The notes under the pieces are model-generated. The model searched no databases, was not told where the DNA came from, and worked only from the letters and a program-made list of their open reading frames with translations. Of a stretch of 40,833 nt of DNA, positions 35,104-40,833 are shown in pieces. The position numbers were made by a program, and so were the translations under genes. Source of the stretch: Clostridia bacterium (GTDB lineage: Bacteria; Bacillota; Clostridia; Oscillospirales; Acutalibacteraceae). Position 1 is the first letter of the stretch. Each line of letters opens with the position of its first letter. The stretch spans positions 1-40,833 of the forward strand of contig JAFQON010000023.1 of NCBI GenBank assembly GCA_017403185.1. The letters run 5' to 3'.

Positions 35104-35151
35104 AAATTTACATTTTTTTTTGCAAAATGTCAATAAACAAACTGTAAATTT
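35104..35151. promoter_or_regulatory. TetR gene promoter with flanking inverted repeat (candidate operator)
   Basis: On the minus strand TTGACA (35129-35134) and TAAATT (35106-35111) are 17 bases apart and point to the TetR gene. AAATTTACA (35104-35112) and TGTAAATTT (35143-35151) form a perfect 9-base inverted repeat, one arm over the -10 box and the other just upstream of -35. This fits an operator or DNA-loop pair; binding is inferred. Confidence 0.5.
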
Positions 35152-35183
35152 TAGAAGAAATTTAATATATATTCAATAATTGC

Positions 35184-35212
35184 TTGTAGATTGCGATATT
35201 ACCTGCTATAAT
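35184..35212 (+). promoter_or_regulatory. Promoter of the isomerase/GH27 operon
   Basis: TTGTAG (35184-35189) and a perfect TATAAT (35207-35212) are 17 bases apart. ATG 35248 is 35 bases downstream. Confidence 0.65.
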
Positions 35213-35247
35213 TATAACAATATTTGTATATTTCGAAGGTGATATAA

Positions 35248-36114
35248 ATGAAGCTTGTTAACCAGACAGATGTGCTCTCAAAAAGATTCGGTGATGAGGC
35301 AGCGGTGCGCATTCTTTGCGACAGCGGCTTTGACGGCATCGATTACTCAATGTTTACCGTGAAGAATGATGACTGCGTGCTGAATACACCTGAATATAAA
35401 AATCATATTCGCAAGCTTATTGAAATTGCGGAGTTTTACGGCGTAACCTTTGAGCAGGCTCATGCACCCTTCCCGTCGGCAAAAGACGGCAATGCCGAAT
35501 ATAATGCCGATATTTTTGAAAAGCTCAAAAGAGCCCTTGAGGTTGCGGGTATGCTTGATGCCAAAATCTGCGTTGTTCACCCTGTGCAATTCAAAGAAAA
35601 TCAGTTTGAAAAGAATATGGAGCTTTATCACAGCCTTGAGCCATATGCAGCGGATTACGGCGTAAAAATCGCTCTTGAAAATATGTTCGGACATGACAAA
35701 AAAACAGACAGGCTTGTGCCCAATGTGTGCAGCGTTGCAGAGGAATTCAACCGTTATGTTGATGCGCTCAACCCCGCTCATTTCACCGCCTGCCTTGATT
35801 TGGGTCACTGCGGTCTTGTCGGCGAGAATGCAGGCAATATGATAAGGCAGATGGGCTCAAGACTCGGCTGCCTTCACATTCACGATAACGATAATCTGCA
35901 CGATTGCCATACCCTGCCTTACACTCGTGAAATGGATTGGGATGACATTCTTCACGCACTCGGTGAGATTGATTACAAGGGTAACTTCACCTATGAGGCG
36001 GATTATTTCCTCACGGAATTCCCCGATGACCTTTTGCCTGCCTGCGAAAGATTCATGCACGATGTGGGCAGGTCAATGATGAGAAAAATTGAGAAATACA
36101 GGGTAAAGAAATGA
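35248..36114 (+). CDS. Sugar phosphate isomerase/epimerase (xylose-isomerase-like TIM barrel)
   Basis: A 288-residue AP-endonuclease-2-like TIM barrel, the group of sugar or inosose isomerases and epimerases. Metal-binding Glu/His/Asp candidates are in EQAHAPFPS, KICVVHPVQF, KIALENMFGHD and ACLDLGHCGL, then LHIHDND and the late Glu in FTYEADYF. It would interconvert keto and aldo sugars in the cytoplasm. GAAGGTGA lies upstream. It is first in an operon that overlaps the rRNA methyltransferase gene by ATGA and leads to an alpha-galactosidase. The exact reaction is not predictable. Confidence 0.87.
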   Translation: MKLVNQTDVLSKRFGDEAAVRILCDSGFDGIDYSMFTVKNDDCVLNTPEYKNHIRKLIEIAEFYGVTFEQAHAPFPSAKDGNAEYNADIFEKLKRALEVAGMLDAKICVVHPVQFKENQFEKNMELYHSLEPYAADYGVKIALENMFGHDKKTDRLVPNVCSVAEEFNRYVDALNPAHFTACLDLGHCGLVGENAGNMIRQMGSRLGCLHIHDNDNLHDCHTLPYTREMDWDDILHALGEIDYKGNFTYEADYFLTEFPDDLLPACERFMHDVGRSMMRKIEKYRVKK

Positions 36115-36932
36115 TAAATTTCATCTGCCCCGTCTGCAAAAAAGAGCTTTGCGAAGAAGAAAAGCTTTACAGATGCGATAACGGGCACTGCTTTGATAAA
36201 TCAAAATTCGGCTATGTCAATCTGCTTATGTCGCAGAAATCCTCCGCCAAGCGCCACGGGGATGACCGCCTTATGGTAAGAGCAAGGCGGGATTTTCTTG
36301 ACTCGGGCGGCTACGGCTTTTTGCGTGATGAGCTTTGCGGAGTATGCGAAAAACACCTGCCCGACGGTGGCAATGTGCTTGATGCAGGCTGCGGTGAGGG
36401 CTGGTATTCTGCGGGCATAAAGGCGTATTTTAAGCAAAAGGGGATTGAAGCCTGCTTCTGCGGCGTTGATATTTCAAAAGATGCGCTTGAATTTTTTTGC
36501 AAAAGAAAATGCGGCGTTCCGTGTGCCGTTGCAAGCCTTTTTGATTTGCCTTTTGCCGACGAATGCCTTGATGCGGTGCTCAACATTTTTTCGCCCGAAG
36601 CGTTTGATGAATTCCGCCGTGTGCTGAAAAAAGGCGGATGTCTTGTGAGGGTTATTCCTCTTGAAAAGCATCTTATGGGGCTTAAGGCGGCGATTTATGA
36701 TGAGCCGTATCTCAACGATGTGCCCGATGCCGCAATAAACGGCTTTGAGCTTGTTGAAACAAGGCAGATAAAAAGCCTGCTTCGCTTTGAGTCCGGAGAA
36801 GATATTCTCAATCTTTTCAAAATGACACCGTATTATTACAAAACGGGCATTGCGGACCAACAAAAAATAAATAATCTTGATTATCTTGAAACTCAGGCAG
36901 AGTTTGAAATCAGAATATACATAAAGGAATGA
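36111..36932 (+). CDS. 23S rRNA (guanine-N1)-methyltransferase, RlmA-like
   Basis: A 273-residue AdoMet methyltransferase. The N-terminal zinc finger is CPVCKKELCEEEKLYRCDNGH, followed by CFDKSKFGYVNLL and KRHGDDRLMVRARRDFLDSG; the AdoMet motif is VLDAGCGEGWYS. This order is diagnostic of RlmA, which methylates G745 or G748 in 23S rRNA helix 35; TlrB-type members alter macrolide response. The gene begins inside the isomerase stop (ATGA) and ends overlapping the GH27 frame, so it is embedded in a sugar operon. The exact target base cannot be read from the sequence. Confidence 0.92.
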   Translation: MINFICPVCKKELCEEEKLYRCDNGHCFDKSKFGYVNLLMSQKSSAKRHGDDRLMVRARRDFLDSGGYGFLRDELCGVCEKHLPDGGNVLDAGCGEGWYSAGIKAYFKQKGIEACFCGVDISKDALEFFCKRKCGVPCAVASLFDLPFADECLDAVLNIFSPEAFDEFRRVLKKGGCLVRVIPLEKHLMGLKAAIYDEPYLNDVPDAAINGFELVETRQIKSLLRFESGEDILNLFKMTPYYYKTGIADQQKINNLDYLETQAEFEIRIYIKE

Positions 36933-36937
36933 AAGCT

Positions 36938-38248
36938 ATGCACAAAAAATTTGCGCTCACCCCTCCCATGGGTTGGAACAGCTGGGATTGCTACGGCGCC
37001 TCGGTCAATGAAGAGGAGCTTAAGGCAAACGCCGATTATATGGCAAAAAATCTCAAGGATTACGGCTGGGAATACATTGTCTGCGACATTCAGTGGTCAG
37101 AGTCCTCTGCCGATTGCCACGATTATCACTATTTTGCACCTCTTTGCATGGACGAATATTCACGCCTTATTCCCGCAGTTGAAAGATTCCCTTCATCAGC
37201 GGGCGGCAAGGGCTTCAGACCCATTGCGGATTATATCCATTCGCTCGGTCTTAAATTCGGCATTCACATTATGAGGGGCATTCCCCGTCAGGCGGCGCAT
37301 ATGAACACCAAAATCAAGTGTGACGGCGTCACAGCAAGGGATATTGCAAATCCGACCTTCATCTGCCCGTGGAATCCCGATATGTACGGCATATACCCCA
37401 ATGCAAAGGGTGCTCAGGAATACTACGATTCAATATTTGAGCTCTACGCCTCGTGGGGCGTTGACTACATCAAGTGTGATGATATCGCAAACACCGAAAT
37501 CAGACCCGATCAGCCCTATTCCGCAAGGGAAGAAATCGAAATGATACGCAAGGCGATTGACAAATGCGGCAGACCCATGGTGCTCAGCCTTTCGCCCGGA
37601 CCTGCACCCGTTTGGGAGCACGAACACCTTGCCGCAAACGCCAATCTCTGGCGCATGACGGGCGATTTCTGGGATGAGTGGAGCAAGCTTCACGCAATGT
37701 TTGAGCGCTGTTATGCGTGGCAGGAGTATGTTCAGCCCGGCGCATGGCCCGATTGCGATATGCTTCCAATAGGTCATCTTAAAGTGAATCCCCGCCAGAA
37801 GGTCAACAAGTGGATTCATTATACATATTTCACCCGTGATGAGCAGATAACGATGATGACCCTCTGGGGCATATTCCGTTCACCGCTCATGATTGGCGGC
37901 GAAATGCGTGACAACGATGAATTCACCCTCTCTCTGCTTCAGAATGCGGAGCTTATTGATATGCTTAAAAACTCAAGCGGAGCAAGGCAGTTCAGCCGCA
38001 AGGAGACCGACGGCAAGGGCGAAATAATCTGGACATCAAAGGGTGAAAGCTGCAGGTATGTTGCACTTTTCAATACCGATGATGAAGAAAGAGAAATCAG
38101 CTTTGATGTTACCGATATCACAATCGGCGGCATTGATTACAGCGTGTGGGATATGTGGGCACATGAGGAGTACACCGTAACGAACGGAGTTTTCTCGGCA
38201 AAAGTCAATCCTCACGGCGCAAGATTATTTAAAATCAAGGTGAAATAA
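36938..38248 (+). CDS. Alpha-galactosidase, glycoside hydrolase family 27
   Basis: A 436-residue enzyme without a signal peptide, removing terminal alpha-galactose from raffinose-type sugars or galactomannan fragments in the cytoplasm. The GH27 start LTPPMGWNSWDCYGA is clear. The nucleophile candidate is Asp181 in VDYIKCDDIAN and the acid/base candidate Asp243 in RMTGDFWDEW. The C-terminal beta domain is normal length. ATG 36938 is nine bases after AAAGGA; the in-frame ATG 36929 sits almost on that site. The neighbouring isomerase and the beta-galactosidase elsewhere in the window suggest galactoside use. Confidence 0.94.
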   Translation: MHKKFALTPPMGWNSWDCYGASVNEEELKANADYMAKNLKDYGWEYIVCDIQWSESSADCHDYHYFAPLCMDEYSRLIPAVERFPSSAGGKGFRPIADYIHSLGLKFGIHIMRGIPRQAAHMNTKIKCDGVTARDIANPTFICPWNPDMYGIYPNAKGAQEYYDSIFELYASWGVDYIKCDDIANTEIRPDQPYSAREEIEMIRKAIDKCGRPMVLSLSPGPAPVWEHEHLAANANLWRMTGDFWDEWSKLHAMFERCYAWQEYVQPGAWPDCDMLPIGHLKVNPRQKVNKWIHYTYFTRDEQITMMTLWGIFRSPLMIGGEMRDNDEFTLSLLQNAELIDMLKNSSGARQFSRKETDGKGEIIWTSKGESCRYVALFNTDDEEREISFDVTDITIGGIDYSVWDMWAHEEYTVTNGVFSAKVNPHGARLFKIKVK

Positions 38249-38249
38249 A

Positions 38250-39875
38250 ATGGAAAGAAATCCTAATTTCAGATTCGCTACCGATAAGCCCGACCATATC
38301 ATGGTCAGTATCTCAGGCGATGCAAAAACCTCAATGACGGTCACATGGAGAATGTGCACCGATGTTGCCGAAGGCTATGTTGAATATTACGAAAAGGGCG
38401 GCGAAAAGAAGCGTGTTGACGCCATAGTCAAGCCCTTTAAAAGTGATGTGAACACAAGCAATATTTTCTGGGCAACTCCTTCAGATCTCAAGGCGGGCAC
38501 CCGCTATTATTATACCTGCGGCAGCGATGAAAACCGCAGTGAGGAATATTGGTTTGACACCGAGGAGGAAAACCTCACAAAGTTCAGATTTATCGCAATT
38601 TCCGACCATCAGAAGGATAATGACCACTATAACCCCGATTATTCCACGCTCAACAAATTCCTTAAGGATGTGCTTGCAAAGTATCCCGATGTGAAATTCA
38701 TTCTCACCGCAGGCGACAACACCAACTGCGGTCAGCACGAAATTCAGTGGAATGCGATGTTTGAGGGGATGCAGGGTATTATGGAGCACATTCCCTATAT
38801 GATGAGCTGCGGCAACCACGACAACAGGGGCTTTGAGCAGTATTTCCCCAACGAGGTTAACAGATATTATGCCGAGCCTGCCGAATTCTTCAACACTCAG
38901 CTTGAATATTCATACCCCAAAAACGGCCCCGAGGGCTGGCAGACCGAGATATACTCGTTCAACTACGGCAACGCTCATTTCACGGTTTTCGGCGTTAATG
39001 AGCCCGAGCTTATGAATGAATGGGCGAAGAAGGATATTGCCGAATGCGGCAAAACATGGAGGTTCGGCGCACATCACTTCCCGATTTATTATGCAGGCCC
39101 CAACCTTGCCAATGACGACAGTTACCCGATGATGCGTGAAGCGATGGAGATGCTCGATGTGCTTTTCTCGGGTCACGAGCATAATTTCTCCCGTTCGTTC
39201 CCTATAAAGAATGAGGAGATTTTCGATAAGCCCTCGCAGGGCACGGTGCATTATGAGCTCGGCAACGGCAATTTCAATCCGCCCGGCACAAAAACAACGG
39301 ATAAGGTATGGCACGCATCCTTCTATCCGCAGGAGGAGCAGGTTGCTGCTTTTGCTCTTGTTGAGGTTGACGGCGATAAGGTTACTCTTGTCACGGAGCT
39401 TAATGACGGCAGAATTGTCGATGAATGTCTCATTGATAAAGAAAAAGACGAAATCAGACCCTACAGACTTGCCCCCGTATTCGGTGAGGGAAGAACGAGA
39501 GTATTCTATAAGGGCTCAGACCTCGGTCTTTGCAATATGTCAACCCCCGCCGTGTGCGAAAACGGTGAGTGGTTTATCGCCTTTGCAACAATGATAAGAT
39601 TTGCGGGCGGTGAGGATATCCGTGAAAAGGGCAGGGTAACGCTCAGGCTCTACGGTCACGAGGCAACCTTTACCGAGGGCAGCAGTATCACACAGACCGA
39701 AAACGGAGAAATCGACCTTGGCGCAAAGGTTTTCAGAGGCAGTGAAGGACAGCTTTATATGCCCGTTGACGGTGCCTGCAAGGCTTTCAGAATGAAATGG
39801 GCTTATGCAAAACGCAATAATTTCATAACAATCGAGCACATCAGCGAAGCTCATCCGATAGTGCCGCAGCCGTAA
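38250..39875 (+). CDS. Purple-acid-phosphatase-like metallophosphoesterase with a C-terminal copper-amine-oxidase-N-like domain
   Basis: A 541-residue protein. Residues 15-100 resemble the fibronectin-like N-domain of purple acid phosphatases (DHIMVSISGDAKTSMTVTW). The metal motifs follow: AISDHQ, LTAGDN, SCGNHDNRG, GAHHFPIYY and FSGHEHNFSRS. After about residue 400 a stalk-like domain (RTRVFYKGSDLGLCNMSTPA...MPVDGACKAF) is like the copper-amine-oxidase N-domain found on secreted Firmicute proteins. However, no signal peptide or membrane helix is present, unusual for both domain types. RBS AAGGTG overlaps the GH27 stop; last gene of the operon, with a terminator after it. Confidence 0.85.
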   Translation: MERNPNFRFATDKPDHIMVSISGDAKTSMTVTWRMCTDVAEGYVEYYEKGGEKKRVDAIVKPFKSDVNTSNIFWATPSDLKAGTRYYYTCGSDENRSEEYWFDTEEENLTKFRFIAISDHQKDNDHYNPDYSTLNKFLKDVLAKYPDVKFILTAGDNTNCGQHEIQWNAMFEGMQGIMEHIPYMMSCGNHDNRGFEQYFPNEVNRYYAEPAEFFNTQLEYSYPKNGPEGWQTEIYSFNYGNAHFTVFGVNEPELMNEWAKKDIAECGKTWRFGAHHFPIYYAGPNLANDDSYPMMREAMEMLDVLFSGHEHNFSRSFPIKNEEIFDKPSQGTVHYELGNGNFNPPGTKTTDKVWHASFYPQEEQVAAFALVEVDGDKVTLVTELNDGRIVDECLIDKEKDEIRPYRLAPVFGEGRTRVFYKGSDLGLCNMSTPAVCENGEWFIAFATMIRFAGGEDIREKGRVTLRLYGHEATFTEGSSITQTENGEIDLGAKVFRGSEGQLYMPVDGACKAFRMKWAYAKRNNFITIEHISEAHPIVPQP

Positions 39876-39889
39876 ATAAATGAATAAAT

Positions 39890-39931
39890 AACCCCCTTGA
39901 ATTTTGCTTTTTAAAATTCAGGGGGGTTATA
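39890..39931. terminator. Hairpin between PAP-like gene and trmO
   Basis: A 16-base-pair stem AACCCCCTTGAATTTT / AAAATTCAGGGGGGTT with one G-U pair, loop GCTTTTT. The T run after it is weak (TTATATG), but its place between two convergent genes supports a shared terminator. Confidence 0.7.
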
Positions 39932-39933
39932 TG

Positions 39934-40605
39934 TTATAACTGTTTTATTTCTGTTACAAAAAGCTTCTCCCCGTCAACCTTAAATCTCACATCAAAGCCC
40001 GCAAATTCAATGCCGTAGATTCTTTCGGGCTCGTTCTGATAGGCGGGTCTGGGGTCTTGCGCCAGAACGGCAGTCAGTGCCGCCTGCTTTTCGGGCGGTA
40101 TTATTTTTAGCAGCTCTTCGGGGAAATCCACATCAAGCCTGCCTTCCTTTTCATTGAGTGCAAAGCCGTTGCTTGCCTCGGGGTGAGAGTCAACATAGGG
40201 CAGGTAAGGCTTGATATCGTAAATCGGTGTGCCGTCAAGCAAATCCGCACCTGCAACACGCAGAATGCAGCCGTGATTTTCCGTTTTCTCAACACCGAGC
40301 AGCTTAACGCTTGAAAGCCCTATAGGATTCGGCCTGAAAGGGGAGCGTGTGGCAAAAACGCCCATGCGCTTGTTGCCGCCGAGCCTCGGCGGTCTGACCG
40401 TGGGCGACCACTCCTTATCGGCGCATTCCGAAAACTGCCACAGCAGCCACAGATGCGAGTATTCTTCAATCCCTCTGAGCGCATCGGGGTTGCGGTATTC
40501 GGGCTCAAAAACAATGGTTGCTTCAAGCTCATCAATAAGCCCGCTTTGCCTTGGTATTCCGAATTTTGATGTGAAATCTGTATGAATATGTGCGATTATT
40601 TTCAT
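39934..40605 (-). CDS. trmO: tRNA t6A37 methyltransferase TrmO (TsaA/YaeB family)
   Basis: A 223-residue AdoMet-dependent enzyme that methylates N6-threonylcarbamoyladenosine 37 in tRNA-Thr. The family marks are IAHIHTDFTSKFGIPRQSG, EEYSHLWLLWQFSE, GVFATRSPFRPNPIGLSSVK and DLLDGTPIYDIKPYLPYVDS. The C-terminal part after residue 150 includes the usual DPRPAYQNEP segment. GGGTGAT lies just before ATG 40605. It is alone, flanked by the convergent PAP-like operon and repeat DNA. Confidence 0.95.
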   Translation of the reverse strand: MKIIAHIHTDFTSKFGIPRQSGLIDELEATIVFEPEYRNPDALRGIEEYSHLWLLWQFSECADKEWSPTVRPPRLGGNKRMGVFATRSPFRPNPIGLSSVKLLGVEKTENHGCILRVAGADLLDGTPIYDIKPYLPYVDSHPEASNGFALNEKEGRLDVDFPEELLKIIPPEKQAALTAVLAQDPRPAYQNEPERIYGIEFAGFDVRFKVDGEKLFVTEIKQL

Positions 40606-40640
40606 TTAATCACCCTGGCTTTGTTATACCTTTATTAACA

Positions 40641-40690
40641 AAATGAACAGTGAAAAATTTCGGATAGGCTCCGCCTATGACCGATTATGT
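40641..40690 (+). repeat. Partial family-1 repeat, variant D
   Basis: AAATGAACAGTGAAAAATTT then CGGATAGGCTCCGCCTATGA and CCGATTATG. It matches the left half of copy A apart from the hairpin sequence, AGGCTCCGCCT instead of AAGGGC-AGA-GCCCTT. The rest of the element is missing. Confidence 0.6.
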
Positions 40691-40708
40691 ATGTTTGTTT
40701 CGGCATCA

Positions 40709-40776
40709 CCGTAGGGGAGGGGTCGCCCCTCCCGAAAAGAATATATTTGGCGGGAGGCGAAACGCCTCCCCTACGA
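40709..40776 (+). repeat. Palindromic intergenic repeat, family 3
   Basis: An imperfect 25-base inverted repeat: CGTAGGGGAGGGGTCGCCCC (40710 on) pairs with GCGAAACGCCTCCCCTACG (ending 40775). Each arm is itself a hairpin (GGGAGG.../...CCTCCC). No copy elsewhere in this window. Confidence 0.7.
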
Positions 40777-40796
40777 ATTGTGACCGTGATTATTAA

Positions 40797-40833
40797 AATT
40801 TGTCATCCTGAACGCAGTGAAGGATCTCAGGTA
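40797..40833 (+). repeat. Family-2 repeat, left arm, cut by the window end
   Basis: ATTTGTCATCCTGAACGCAG and the bases to the window end (AAGGATCTCAGGTA) are identical to 20259-20294. The rest lies outside the window. Confidence 0.85.

Overview
The window is chromosomal DNA from a low-to-moderate GC Firmicute. It most resembles a gut-associated Clostridia of the Ruminococcaceae/Oscillospirales type. The grounds are Gram-positive style ribosome binding sites (AGGAGG variants), Firmicute-like protein families (YwlG/TIGR01440, ECF S component, EndoA-type MazF, separate MetH activation protein), many secreted or carbohydrate-active enzymes, and A/T-rich intergenic spacers filled with short palindromic repeats. 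There are no phage, plasmid, transposase or CRISPR genes, and no tRNA was found. The genus cannot be fixed from this sequence.

Layout, left to right. (1) 1-135 is the 3' end of a 23S rRNA gene with a terminator shortly after it. No 5S or tRNA follows. (2) 299-2089: a strong promoter, a 22-codon Tyr-rich mini-ORF and a terminator precede three consecutive GNAT acetyltransferase genes. (3) 2296-5066: a response regulator/histidine kinase pair and a Nudix hydrolase. (4) 5132-11576: a tightly packed operon of FAD oxidoreductase, clan-A glycosidase with CBM-like modules, AlkD-like DNA glycosylase, GH43-like enzyme and aldose-1-epimerase-like mutarotase. (5) 11630-15180, minus strand: a GtrA-like membrane protein followed by split methionine synthase (activation protein plus catalytic MetH). 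(6) 15448-18393: a DUF1624-type membrane acyltransferase, Mrp/NBP35 ATPase and seryl-tRNA synthetase. (7) 18443-23384: secreted esterase (-), MazF (-), secreted papain-like protease (+), and a YwlG/ECF S-component pair (-). (8) 23552-26560: a GH2 beta-galactosidase with its own promoter. (9) 26783-31578, minus strand: an operon of response regulator, histidine kinase, large lipoprotein and MIF-like tautomerase. (10) 31795-34460: a pyrophosphatase-like/Nudix fusion, a small membrane exporter-like protein and a zinc-ribbon membrane protein with tandem repeats. (11) 34495-35067: a TetR-type regulator (-). (12) 35248-39875: a second sugar-linked operon with sugar phosphate isomerase/epimerase, RlmA-like rRNA methyltransferase, GH27 alpha-galactosidase and a purple-acid-phosphatase-like protein. 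(13) TrmO (-), then a repeat-rich end.

Functionally the window fits a glycan-degrading anaerobe. The GH2, GH27, GH43 and clan-A glycosidases with the mutarotase and isomerase form galactoside and hemicellulose side-chain use. The two two-component systems and the lipoprotein suggest envelope sensing. Housekeeping genes (serS, metH, rlmA, trmO, mrp) lie between them.

The most interesting unexplained signals are: a similar aromatic, amphipathic C-terminal tail on three otherwise unrelated secreted proteins (GH43, esterase, protease); a leader-peptide/terminator arrangement in front of the GNAT cluster; a degenerate pyrophosphatase domain fused to Nudix; a MIF homologue in a two-component/lipoprotein operon; and three families of palindromic intergenic repeats. 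All functions are inferred from reading the sequence; no database search was run.
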